Shown here: piece by piece, positions 1-6,831 of the stretch
How the letters are laid out: every line of letters starts with the position of its first letter
Numbering within the stretch: the stretch's first letter is position 1
NCBI RefSeq assembly: GCF_003054555.1
Contig: NZ_CP026304.1
Coordinates: 7,440,001-7,504,000 of the forward strand
Length of the DNA: 64,000 nt
Reading direction: 5' to 3'
Source: Streptomyces lunaelactis
GTDB lineage: Bacteria; Actinomycetota; Actinomycetes; Streptomycetales; Streptomycetaceae
The notes under the pieces: model-generated
Databases searched by the model: none
Told to the model about the DNA's origin: nothing
Seen by the model: only the letters and a program-made list of their open reading frames with translations
Position numbers and translations under genes: made by a program

Positions 1-2
1 AG

Positions 3-200
3 ACCGTTCGGGTCGACCAAGGGCATCTGGTGCCCGTCGACCCGGCGGAACCGGGCTCGGCTCCTTCCGAGGACGGCGTCCGTGAGGACATCGTCGACGA
101 AATCGTGGAAGCCGCCCTGGACAGCGGTGCCGAGGTCGTCTTCGTTCCCGGCGACGCACTCGCCGGCCACAACCGCATCGCGGCCGACCTGCGCTACTGA
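3..200 (+). CDS. C-terminal end of a baeRF/Rv2629-like protein (partial, 5' end outside window)
   Basis: An open frame enters from the left edge and ends at the TGA at 198-200. Its last ~65 residues end in an acidic helix followed by a strand (AEVVFVPGDALAGHNRIAAD) that resembles the C-terminal eRF1-like fold of bacterial baeRF/Vms1-type proteins, where residues of this strand-turn are typical. The GC-rich third positions fit coding DNA. Only the tail is visible, so the family call is tentative; no start or catalytic motif can be seen. Confidence 0.55.
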   Translation, partial: TVRVDQGHLVPVDPAEPGSAPSEDGVREDIVDEIVEAALDSGAEVVFVPGDALAGHNRIAADLRY

Positions 201-344
201 CCTCGCGGCTCAGCCACCGCACACGGCCGGCAGCTCGGCATCTCCCGCGCCCATGAGCGATGAGTGGGACCGGGCCGCGGGGTCTACCCCTGTGGACGGC
301 CCGCCTCTCCGGGCTGGGGCCACGGCTCGCGAAAGGAAGAGATC

Positions 345-719
345 ATGTTCGGCAACACGCAGGCGTTCAGCGGATTCGCCGCGGACGACATCGAGAAGGC
401 GAAGGCCTTCTACAGCCAGACTCTGGGCCTGAAGGTGACCGAGGAGTACGGCATGCTGCGGCTGCACCTCGGCAGCGGCGCCGAGGTGCTGGTCTATCCC
501 AAGGCCGTGCACACGCCGGCGTCGTTCACGGTTCTCAACTTCCCCGTGGACGACATCGACGCGGCCGTCGACGAGCTCGTCCGACGAGGCGTGCGATTCG
601 AGCGGTACCCCGGCATGGAGGGCGACGACAAGGGCATCGTCCGGGGCGGCGGCGGCCCGGACATCGCGTGGTTCACGGACCCGGCGGGCAACGTCATCTC
701 CGTGCTCCAGGACACCTAA
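345..719 (+). CDS. VOC (glyoxalase/bleomycin-resistance fold) family protein
   Basis: A 124-residue protein with two beta-alpha-beta-beta-beta modules (about residues 6-52 and 60-122) and the usual closing signature [15 protein letters not shown]. The ATG at 345 is preceded by a purine-rich GAAAGGAAGAG ribosome site; an in-frame upstream ATG at 264 would add 27 residues with no VOC homology and is rejected. Members of this superfamily bind metals and catalyse isomerisation, ring-opening dioxygenation or drug sequestration; the substrate cannot be read here. It stands alone on its strand, downstream of the baeRF-like gene, with ~220 non-coding bases after it. Confidence 0.85.
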   Translation: MFGNTQAFSGFAADDIEKAKAFYSQTLGLKVTEEYGMLRLHLGSGAEVLVYPKAVHTPASFTVLNFPVDDIDAAVDELVRRGVRFERYPGMEGDDKGIVRGGGGPDIAWFTDPAGNVISVLQDT

Positions 720-773
720 GCGGTGTCGGGGAGGTCCGGGTGGGTGAAGGAGCGGGTCGAGGGCCGAGTCTGG

Positions 774-870
774 CAAGGCGGAGGAAGGAGTCCACGCGGA
801 GCGTCGGCGACTGACGACAACGCAGCCAGGCGACAGCCATCGGCCCGCGACGCCGCCCGGACTTCCCCGG
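774..870. repeat. Intergenic block related to the MITE-like element at 8319-8493
   Basis: The gap between the VOC gene and the small gene at 942 contains CAAGGCGGAGGA (774-785) followed about 30 bases later by CGACAACGCAGCCAG (815-829). The inverted element at 8319-8493 has, on its minus strand, the same CAAGGCGGAGGA followed 33 bases later by CGACAACACAGCGAG. Shared motifs with similar spacing suggest relatives of one Streptomyces intergenic repeat family; this copy lacks the terminal inverted repeats. Confidence 0.35.
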
Positions 871-941
871 GGCCGCTCAGGTCCTGTCCGGGCCGGTGCG
901 CGCCAGGACGGCCGCAGCCCATCCGCCCTGCGCGCCGGGCG

Positions 942-1169
942 TCACGGCATGATCTCCAGTGGTTCGTACTCGTGCTCCCGGCCACCGACCCACTCGATCC
1001 ACGTCGGATCGTCGAGGAGTGCGTCAGCGTCGGGCAGGCCGGCCAGCCGCAGGAACTCCAGCAGGTCCCGGTCGGAGTGGGCGAGGCCCATGATCTGGTC
1101 CCGCACGGTGACTCTTCGGCCACCGGACGGGGAGATCCGGTGCACGACGATCGGCGGGTGGGCGGCCAT
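942..1169 (-). CDS. Small conserved hypothetical protein (75 aa)
   Basis: A 75-residue acidic protein of unknown function. It starts MAAHPPIVVHRI, has a predicted basic strand region (about 13-22) and then a helical, leucine-rich segment ending in WIEWVGGREHEYEPLE. I recognise no named domain. The ATG at 1169 is chosen because the frame upstream overlaps the antisense of the amidase gene; the ribosome site is weak. The composition (many acidic residues, Trp near the C-terminus) resembles small Streptomyces proteins that are widely conserved but uncharacterised. Confidence 0.55.
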   Translation of the reverse strand: MAAHPPIVVHRISPSGGRRVTVRDQIMGLAHSDRDLLEFLRLAGLPDADALLDDPTWIEWVGGREHEYEPLEIMP

Positions 1170-1252
1170 GTACCCAGGCTGCGACGGATCGCCGCTCACA
1201 GCATGTCCGGGGCTCGGCCGGAAGGGGCCTGGGGCCTGATCCCGAAGGCGCC

Positions 1253-2035
1253 CTAAGCAGGCACTCGGCCCTGGAGACGGGCGGCGCGGTCGCGGATCTC
1301 CGGCAGGAGCGTGTAGAGCGCGGAGCCGGGGCAGCGTGTCCAGCAGCCGTCGCGGTGCCCCGAGATCGTGGGAAAGGTGACCCGGCTGCCCTTCGGGTAT
1401 TTGCTGGCGTCGTTGGTGGAGACCAGGAGTGTGCTGCCGCGGGGGTCGATCCCGTACAGACCGAGCTTCCACGCGGCGAGGCGGGATATCGCCTCGAGCA
1501 TCGGCGCGGGCACGCTCGCCCCGGTGCCGTACGTCCCGATGGCCGCTATGCCGACGCTGCCGATGTTGAATCCCACGGTGTGCGCGCCGACGACGGGATT
1601 GTCGATGCCCCCGGTGCGCCCCTCGTAGATGGTGCCGGTCCGGTCGACGAAGAAGTTGTATCCGACGTCGTCCCAGTCCCGGTTGTCGACGTGGTCGTCG
1701 GAGAGGGCACGGATCAGAGCGGGGACGTCTTGCGGCGTGTAGTCGTTGCCGCTGTTCGAGTGATGGATGAAGACCGCCTTGACCGAGGTCGCGGACAGCT
1801 CGGGTTTCCGCCGCGGCAGCGGTGTGGGCTGCCAGTCCGTCCGGAGTACGACAGCCGGCCGGGCTGCGGTCCACGGCGCGGCGGGCTCGGCCCGCGGACG
1901 CGGCCGGGTGCGGCCTTCCGCGGGCGCCGACGCGGACGGCCTTCCCTTGTCGCTCGCGGCCAGTGCGGCCGCGATCACGCCTGCCGCGGCTGCCCTGCCC
2001 ATGCCGCGCAGCAGCATGCGCCGGTCGATGGTCAT
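1253..2035 (-). CDS. Exported peptidoglycan-recognition-type N-acetylmuramoyl-L-alanine amidase
   Basis: A 260-residue protein with an N-terminal twin-arginine-like signal (DRRMLLRGMG followed by an Ala-rich hydrophobic stretch to about residue 28), a Pro/Arg-rich linker, and an amidase-2/PGRP domain from about residue 62. Zinc-ligand motifs are visible: VFIHHSNSG (His 91/92), GAHTVGFN, and the C-terminal SGHRDGCWTRCPG. This family cuts the lactyl-Ala bond between glycan and stem peptide. The ATG at 2035 is preceded by AGGA; the longer frame to 2113 would place basic sequence before the signal. It is likely secreted by Tat and may act in wall turnover. It is followed upstream by a strong hairpin at 2100-2135. 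Confidence 0.88.
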   Translation of the reverse strand: MTIDRRMLLRGMGRAAAAGVIAAALAASDKGRPSASAPAEGRTRPRPRAEPAAPWTAARPAVVLRTDWQPTPLPRRKPELSATSVKAVFIHHSNSGNDYTPQDVPALIRALSDDHVDNRDWDDVGYNFFVDRTGTIYEGRTGGIDNPVVGAHTVGFNIGSVGIAAIGTYGTGASVPAPMLEAISRLAAWKLGLYGIDPRGSTLLVSTNDASKYPKGSRVTFPTISGHRDGCWTRCPGSALYTLLPEIRDRAARLQGRVPA

Positions 2036-2099
2036 GATCCTGAGCGTAAGGCGGCACCTCCGGGCGCGCCTCCGCTGCTCGGGGGCTGTGCGTGTGTCC

Positions 2100-2160
2100 T
2101 CAATCGCCGGCAACTGGGGCCTCGCCGGCGATTGAGGCGCGGGGTCCGGGGCGGAGCCCC
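2100..2160. terminator. 12-bp-stem hairpin plus GC-rich repeat downstream of the desaturase gene
   Basis: TCAATCGCCGGC (2100-2111) and GCCGGCGATTGA (2124-2135) form a perfect 12-bp inverted repeat with a 12-nt loop. It is followed by the dispersed repeat GAGGCGCGGGGTCCGGGGC (2134-2152) ending GGAGCCCC at 2160. On the minus strand this lies just after the desaturase stop at 2174, so it probably terminates that transcript. Confidence 0.7.
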
Positions 2161-2173
2161 ATCCAGGAAAGGG

Positions 2174-3148
2174 TCAGAGCGCCGCTCGGGCCGCCATCCG
2201 CTCCTTGCGGGCCGCGAGCTTTGCGTCGAACTTGCTCGCCTCGGAGTCCAGCCCGCCCATGTACAGGCCGAGCTCCTCCTGCGCCTTGAGCCCGTCGGGG
2301 CCGAGACCGTCGATCTCCAGCACCTTCAGGAAGCGCAGCACCGGCTGCAGCACATCGTCGTGGTGGATCCGCATGTTGTAGATCTCGCCGATCGCCATCT
2401 GTGCGGCGGCCCGCTCGAAGCCGGGCATGCCGTGTCCGGGCATCCGGAAGTTGACGACGACATCGCGCACGGACTGCATGGTCAGATCCGGGGCCATCTC
2501 GAAGGCCGCGCCCAGCAGATTGCGGTAGAAGACCATGTGCAGGTTCTCGTCGGTCGCGATCCGCGCCAGCATCCGGTCGCAGACCGGGTCGCCCGACTGG
2601 TGGCCGGTGTTGCGGTGCGAGACGCGGGTCGCGAGCTCCTGGAAGGCGACGTACGCCACGGAGTGCAGCATCGAGTGGCGGTTGTCGGACTCGAAGCCCT
2701 CGGCCATGTGTGCCATACGGAACTGCTCGAGCTTGTCCGGGTCGACGGCGCGCGAGGTCAGCAGGTAGTCGCGCATCACGATGCCGTGCCGGCCCTCCTC
2801 CGCGGTCCAGCGGTGCACCCAGGTGCCCCAGGCGCCGTCGCGGCCGAAGAGGCTGGCGATCTCGTGGTGGTAGCTGGGGAGGTTGTCCTCGGTCAGCAGG
2901 TTCACGACCAGCGCGATCTTGCCGATGTCGGTCACCTTGGACTGCTCGGACTCCCAGGCCTGGCCGTCCTCGAAGAAGCCGGGGAAGTTCCGGCCGTCGG
3001 AGAACGGGACGTACTCGTGGGGCATCCAGTCCTTGGCAACTTTGAGATGGCGGTTGAGTTCCTTCTCCACCACCTCTTCCAGCGCGAACAGCAGTCGGGC
3101 GTCGGTCCACGCTTCCGAACTGCCGAGGTGGGGAGAGGTGATCGTCAC
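2174..3148 (-). CDS. Soluble acyl-ACP desaturase (DesA family)
   Basis: A 324-residue member of the soluble diiron acyl-ACP desaturases, which put a cis double bond into acyl chains and so set membrane fluidity. Both four-helix-bundle diiron motifs are present: EEGRH (residues 117-121) and DENLH (200-204), with supporting Glu at TEDNLPSYHHE (about 87) and QELATR (171). Length fits actinobacterial DesA1/DesA2. The start is a GTG at 3148, preceded by CCAGGAGC at good spacing. Reduction needs ferredoxin or a similar donor, none of which is encoded nearby. The promoter is overlaid by three tandem palindromic repeats (3176-3221), so it is probably under a TetR-type lipid sensor. Confidence 0.93.
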   Translation of the reverse strand: MTITSPHLGSSEAWTDARLLFALEEVVEKELNRHLKVAKDWMPHEYVPFSDGRNFPGFFEDGQAWESEQSKVTDIGKIALVVNLLTEDNLPSYHHEIASLFGRDGAWGTWVHRWTAEEGRHGIVMRDYLLTSRAVDPDKLEQFRMAHMAEGFESDNRHSMLHSVAYVAFQELATRVSHRNTGHQSGDPVCDRMLARIATDENLHMVFYRNLLGAAFEMAPDLTMQSVRDVVVNFRMPGHGMPGFERAAAQMAIGEIYNMRIHHDDVLQPVLRFLKVLEIDGLGPDGLKAQEELGLYMGGLDSEASKFDAKLAARKERMAARAAL

Positions 3149-3175
3149 GGGTGCTCCTGGGGACGGGAGAGTTAC

Positions 3176-3232
3176 TTACGGATTCGTAGGTTACGAGACC
3201 GTAGGTTAAGGCGGCGGTAAGCCATCGGCCAA
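3176..3232 (-). promoter_or_regulatory. Desaturase promoter with three tandem palindromic operators
   Basis: On the plus strand, TTACG-GATT-CGTAGG (3176-3190), TTACG-AGAC-CGTAGG (3191-3205) and a degenerate TTAAG-GCGG-CGGTAAG (3206-3221) repeat with 15-bp period; each has TACG/CGTA-type dyad symmetry. On the minus strand a plausible -35 TTGGCC (3232-3227) and -10 TAACCT (3208-3203), spacer 18, place the operator over the start region. Mycobacterial desA genes are controlled by the TetR-type acyl-CoA sensor MadR; a comparable regulator is inferred here, not shown. Confidence 0.6.
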
Positions 3233-3263
3233 GCCCGCTTCCGCGATGTCCGGTTACATTCCG

Positions 3264-4040
3264 TTATGCGTACAGGTCACGGAGGCGTACGGAGAGGCAG
3301 GTCACGCACCCTTCGAGCTTCTCGAACTCGCTGATGTCCACCGCTACCGGCTGGTAGCCGAGATCCGTGAACAGCTCCGCGGACTTCGGTGCGCTGGCGG
3401 CCATCAGCAGCTTCCCGCCACCGAGCAGCACCACATGCGCGCCGGACTCCTCCGGGACGGGGAGATGACGGGGGAAGACGGTCGGGTTCTCCACCAGTGG
3501 CGGGTATCCGATGACGGTGGAATCCGGCAGCGCGGTCACAGCGGTCTTCAGATGCAGCACCTTGCTCAAGGGGACGGCGACGACGCGTGCACCCAGCGGC
3601 TCGAAGGCGGCGCGCAGCTGCTGGACGCCTGCCGCGTTCGTACGGCCGCCGCGGCCCACGTAGATCGTGTCGCCGACCTTCAGCACATCGCCGCCGTCGA
3701 GGGTGCCCGGCTCCCACACCCAGTTCACCGAGCAGCCGAGCCGGGCCAGGGTCTCCTCAACGGCCGCGGTCTCCGGCCTGCGGGACTCGGCCCCCGGGCG
3801 GGCGATCAGCGCGACATTGCGGAACATGACGACCGTGTCCTCGATGAACACGCCGTCCGGGCAGTCGTCGGCCGGTTCCGTCTCGACGGTCTCCCAGCCG
3901 TGCTCGCGCAGCGTCTCCGCGTAGGTCTCCCACTGTTCCAACGCGAGGGCGGCATCGACGGGGGTGCGCTCGATGTGGGTGACGAGACCTTCGGAGAGCC
4001 GGGGGCTGGGGCGGCGGATCAGGGCCTTCTGGCTGGGCAC
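3264..4040 (-). CDS. ddaH: Dimethylarginine dimethylaminohydrolase
   Basis: A 258-residue member of the guanidino-group hydrolase (amidinotransferase) superfamily that converts N-omega-methylarginines to citrulline and methylamines. The expected catalytic residues are visible: FIEDTVV (Glu/Asp about 65-70), WEPGTLDGGDVLKVG, His at HLKTAVT (163) and the nucleophilic Cys near the C-terminus in GCVTCLS (248), positions that match bacterial DDAH closely. It could alternatively be a related arginine deiminase-like hydrolase, but length and the short C-terminal Cys motif favour DDAH. It is monocistronic, on the same strand as the desaturase and ABC-F genes, and separated from both by hairpins or operators. 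Confidence 0.88.
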   Translation of the reverse strand: MPSQKALIRRPSPRLSEGLVTHIERTPVDAALALEQWETYAETLREHGWETVETEPADDCPDGVFIEDTVVMFRNVALIARPGAESRRPETAAVEETLARLGCSVNWVWEPGTLDGGDVLKVGDTIYVGRGGRTNAAGVQQLRAAFEPLGARVVAVPLSKVLHLKTAVTALPDSTVIGYPPLVENPTVFPRHLPVPEESGAHVVLLGGGKLLMAASAPKSAELFTDLGYQPVAVDISEFEKLEGCVTCLSVRLRDLYA

Positions 4041-4140
4041 GGGTGGGGCTCCAGGTGGGTCGGGGTCTGGTGGCGCCCATCATGGCGCGCGGTGCCGGGG
4101 GGACGGAATGCTCTTTCCCCCACCCTCTTCCCCTACCTTC

Positions 4141-4192
4141 GTCCGGGGGGACCCCCACGAGGCTGACACGTCAGCCCGTCCGGCGTTTGAGT
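4141..4192. terminator. Hairpins between the ABC-F gene and ddaH
   Basis: GGCTGA-CACG-TCAGCC (4161-4176) is a perfect 6-bp stem, next to GGGGGG-ACCCCC (4145-4156). A truncated copy of the dispersed repeat (CCGTCCGGCGTTTGAG) follows at 4176-4191. On the minus strand this lies immediately after the ABC-F stop codon and probably ends its transcript. Confidence 0.5.
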
Positions 4193-4209
4193 ACACGGCC
4201 CAAGGGTGC

Positions 4210-5844
4210 TCAACGCGGATCACCGAGTACCTCGTCCGCGCGGATGTCACGGAGCTCGCCGTCCAGGAGCAGCCAGCGCGTGATGCCGATCGACTCCAGG
4301 AACGGCACATCGTGACTCGCCACGATGAGCGCTCCCTCGTACGACTCCAGGGCCGCCGTCAGCTTCCGCACGCTCGCCATGTCCAGATTGTTCGTCGGCT
4401 CGTCCAGCATCAGCAGCTGCGGCGCCGGCTCGGCGAGCAGCAGTGCGGCGAGCGCCGCGCGGAACCGTTCGCCGCCCGACAGGGTCCCGGCCGGCTGGTC
4501 GGCACGCGCGCCCCGGAACAGAAAACGCGCGAGCCGCGCCCTGATCCGGTTGTTGGCCGCGTCGGGCGCGAACCGCGCCACGTTCTCCACCACGCTCAGC
4601 TCGTCGTCGAGCACATCGAGCCGCTGCGGCAGAAAGTGGAGCGGTACCTCGGCCACCGCCTCGCCCGCGACCGGCGCCAACTCGCCGGTGATCGTACGCA
4701 GCAGCGTCGTCTTGCCCGCTCCATTGCGTCCCACCAGCGCGATCCGCTCCGGGCCGCGGACCTCGAACTCTCCCTTCACCTCGGCCCCGTAACGAAGCGT
4801 CAGATCAGAAAGCCGCAGTACGCCCCGGCCCGGATGGACCTTGGTGAACGGCAGCTCGATACGGATCTCGTCGTCGTCGCGGACCGCGTCCACGGCCTCG
4901 CCGAGCCGCTCCTTCGCATCGGCGAGCCGCTCGGTGTGCATGATGCGGTGCTTGCCCGCCGATTCCTGCGCCGCGCGTTTGCGCGCCCCCATGACGATCT
5001 TCGGCTCTCGCTTGGAGTCCGACATCTTCTGTCCGTACCGCTTGCGGCGGGCCAACTTGATCTGGGCATCCGCCAGTTCACGCTTCTGCCGCTGTACGTC
5101 GGCTTCCGCGACGCGCACCATGCGCTCGGCGGCGTCCTGCTCGACGGCGAGTGCCTCCTCGTACGCGGAGAATTTGCCGCCGTACCAGTGGACCTCGCCG
5201 TCGCGCAGATCGGCGATCTGGTCGACCAGCTCCAGGAGTTCGCGGTCGTGACTGACCACGACCATCACCCCGGACCAGGCGGCGACGGCGTCGTACAGCC
5301 GCCGCCGCGCGTACAGGTCGAGGTTGTTGGTCGGCTCGTCGAGCAGCAGCACTCCGGGCCTGGCCAGCAGCAGGGCCGCCAGCCGCAGCAGTACGCCCTC
5401 GCCGCCCGACACCTCGCCGATGGTGCGGTCGAGCCCGATATGGCCGAGGCCGAGCTGATCGAGGGCGGCGAGGGCCCGCTCCTCGACGTCCCAGTCGTCG
5501 CCGACCGCCGTGAAGTGCTCCTCGCGCGGATCGCCCGCCTCGATGGCGTGCAGTGCGGTGCGCGCGGCGGCGATGCCCAGCACCTCGTCCACCGGCAGGC
5601 CGGTGTCCAGCACCAGGTTCTGCGGGAGGTAGCCGATCCCGCCCGCGGTGCGTACCACTCCGCCGGACGGTGTGAGATCACCGGCGATCAGCCGCAACAG
5701 CGTTGACTTTCCAGAGCCGTTGACGCCGACCAGGCCGGTCCTGCCCGGGCCGACCGCGAGCTGGAAGTCGTCGAACACCCCGGTGCCGTCCGGCCAGGCG
5801 AAGGTGAGTGAGGAGCAGGTGATGTGGGTGGGGGCAGTAGACAT
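4210..5844 (-). CDS. ABC-F family ATPase, antibiotic-resistance (ribosome-protection) type
   Basis: A 544-residue soluble protein with two ABC domains and no membrane segment. Walker A motifs are GVNGSGKST (40-48) and GRNGAGKTT (about 373), each followed by LDEPTNNLD (about 168 and 481) and SGGE signatures. Between them, residues ~235-330 form a charged, coiled-coil linker rich in Lys, Arg and Glu, the region that reaches the peptidyl-transferase centre in ABC-F ribosome-protection proteins. The ATG at 5844 has GGGAG upstream; the frame is open to 6069 but the extra 75 codons are unlike the family. A WblC/WhiB7-like promoter and a ~230-nt leader with a small ORF and hairpin suggest drug-inducible expression. 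Substrate drug unknown. Confidence 0.88.
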   Translation of the reverse strand: MSTAPTHITCSSLTFAWPDGTGVFDDFQLAVGPGRTGLVGVNGSGKSTLLRLIAGDLTPSGGVVRTAGGIGYLPQNLVLDTGLPVDEVLGIAAARTALHAIEAGDPREEHFTAVGDDWDVEERALAALDQLGLGHIGLDRTIGEVSGGEGVLLRLAALLLARPGVLLLDEPTNNLDLYARRRLYDAVAAWSGVMVVVSHDRELLELVDQIADLRDGEVHWYGGKFSAYEEALAVEQDAAERMVRVAEADVQRQKRELADAQIKLARRKRYGQKMSDSKREPKIVMGARKRAAQESAGKHRIMHTERLADAKERLGEAVDAVRDDDEIRIELPFTKVHPGRGVLRLSDLTLRYGAEVKGEFEVRGPERIALVGRNGAGKTTLLRTITGELAPVAGEAVAEVPLHFLPQRLDVLDDELSVVENVARFAPDAANNRIRARLARFLFRGARADQPAGTLSGGERFRAALAALLLAEPAPQLLMLDEPTNNLDMASVRKLTAALESYEGALIVASHDVPFLESIGITRWLLLDGELRDIRADEVLGDPR

Positions 5845-5925
5845 ACGGGTCTCCCGGTTGCGTGGAAGGGGGCTAGGGCAACGGGTGGGGACACCGGAAT
5901 ACGGGCGACGATCGCGGGAACGCGG

Positions 5926-5950
5926 ACCGGAACACCAAGGAGGTTCCGGT
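5926..5950 (-). promoter_or_regulatory. 8-bp-stem hairpin in the ABC-F leader
   Basis: ACCGGAAC (5926-5933) and GTTCCGGT (5943-5950) are perfect inverted repeats around a 9-nt loop. The hairpin lies about 80 nt before the ABC-F start and 3 nt after the stop of a possible leader ORF, the geometry expected of a ribosome-mediated attenuator. No U-run follows, so its role is inferred. Confidence 0.45.
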
Positions 5951-5953
5951 GGA

Positions 5954-5998
5954 TCAGGACGGCTCGAGCGCCGAGGTCGCACGCAATGCGCACAGCAT
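5954..5998 (-). CDS. Possible 14-codon leader ORF of the ABC-F gene
   Basis: An ATG at 5998 opens a 14-codon frame (begins MLCALRAT) ending TGA at 5954, immediately before the hairpin at 5926-5950. Its ribosome site is weak. Several actinobacterial ABC-F and Erm genes are controlled by translation of such a leader peptide; this assignment rests on position only. Confidence 0.3.
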   Translation of the reverse strand: MLCALRATSALEPS

Positions 5999-6083
5999 GC
6001 CGAGAGAGCTGTACAACACGGTGTCTCAAGGACCTCAGACGAGCAACGTCCTACTCCGATCGACGACAACAGAACCGCTGTAC

Positions 6084-6120
6084 ACCGTACGAACGCGCTC
6101 GGGCACTGTCAAAGAATTAT
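6084..6120 (-). promoter_or_regulatory. WblC/WhiB7-like promoter of the ABC-F gene
   Basis: Read on the minus strand: ATAATTC (6120-6114) directly before TTGACA (6112-6107), a 17-nt spacer, then TACGGT (6089-6084). This is a near-ideal housekeeping promoter with an AT-rich element just upstream of the -35, the signature of WhiB7/WblC-activated genes. Transcription from about 6078 gives a leader of roughly 230 nt. The stretch 5845-6255 holds only this leader, the promoter and the doubtful ORF at 6169. Confidence 0.65.
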
Positions 6121-6168
6121 CGTGAGCGGGACCTGCGCGAACCCCCGACACGATCCGCGAGGTGCTCG

Positions 6169-6228
6169 TTGGCCGACGGCTACGACTACATGGAGCTCAA
6201 CGCACTCCTCGGTGCGGAGCCCCAGTAG
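6169..6228 (+). CDS. Possible 19-codon ORF or remnant
   Basis: A TTG at 6169 (GAGG six bases upstream) opens a short frame containing DGYDYMELNALLGAEPQ before TAG at 6226. Nearly every codon ends in G or C, as in real genes here, but the frame upstream shows no longer coding region, and it points toward the SsgA-like gene on the opposite strand. It may be a micro-ORF, a degraded gene end, or chance. Confidence 0.25.
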   Translation: MADGYDYMELNALLGAEPQ

Positions 6229-6255
6229 GCGCGGAGCGGAAGTACGAGCCGAGCC

Positions 6256-6672
6256 TCAGTGGGCGTCGCGCAGCAGCTCGGCGAGATTGTGGTCGAGGTC
6301 CAGATAGAGGTGCTCGTGGCCGGTGGGGACCAGGCCCTGGACGCGCGTGAGGAAGCGGCGCAGTTCGCTGGTCCGGATGTGCACCACCGCGATGCCCTCG
6401 GGGGCGTGGAACTCCACGACCGTACGGTCGTAGCCGAACGGTCTGACGCGTACGTCGCCGACGCCGGCCGGGGCATCGATGCCCGCCGCGAGCAGCTCAC
6501 GGGAGAACGCCCAGGACACCTCGTTGCCCTCCAGCGTCGCTGGAGGCGGGAAGGCCATCCGGATGGCGAAGGGATCCTCGCGGTCGTAACGAAGAGTGGC
6601 CGGAACTGACTCCATCTGCGGCGCAGAGGCGACCAGGCGGGCCTGCACGGCCTGTTCGATGACGGTGGACAA
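6256..6672 (-). CDS. ssgD: SsgA/SsgB-family sporulation and cell-division protein (SsgD-like)
   Basis: A 138-residue SsgA-like protein, a family confined to morphologically complex actinomycetes that places the divisome and controls sporulation septa and spore-wall assembly. Diagnostic segments are VPATLRYDREDPFAIRM near the N-terminus, WAFSRELLAAG, GDVRVRP and the C-terminal HLYLDLDHNLAELL. The start is a TTG at 6672 with AAGGAG at ideal spacing; the only in-frame ATG (6792) would add 40 unrelated residues. The family is certain; the SsgD paralogue is suggested by the adjacent ABC-F gene, which has the same neighbour in S. coelicolor as I recall it (SCO6720/SCO6722). Confidence 0.82.
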   Translation of the reverse strand: MSTVIEQAVQARLVASAPQMESVPATLRYDREDPFAIRMAFPPPATLEGNEVSWAFSRELLAAGIDAPAGVGDVRVRPFGYDRTVVEFHAPEGIAVVHIRTSELRRFLTRVQGLVPTGHEHLYLDLDHNLAELLRDAH

Positions 6673-6831
6673 GGCCTGCTCCTTCGTGCGCGGCTCGCTG
6701 ATGTCTCCCTGACACCTGGAGAGACGGCAGAACGAGCGATTACGTGCATCCAAAGGGAACGTGACCTGTGTCACCGTGCGCACCGGCGGCACCCTGGACG
6801 GGGTCGGGCCGGTGGGCTAGCTTCCAGCGCC

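Noticed and set aside
5845..6069. 75-codon N-terminal extension of the ABC-F protein
   Set aside because: Cys/Pro/Arg-rich and unlike the family; a good ribosome site precedes the ATG at 5844 and the promoter lies just beyond 6069.
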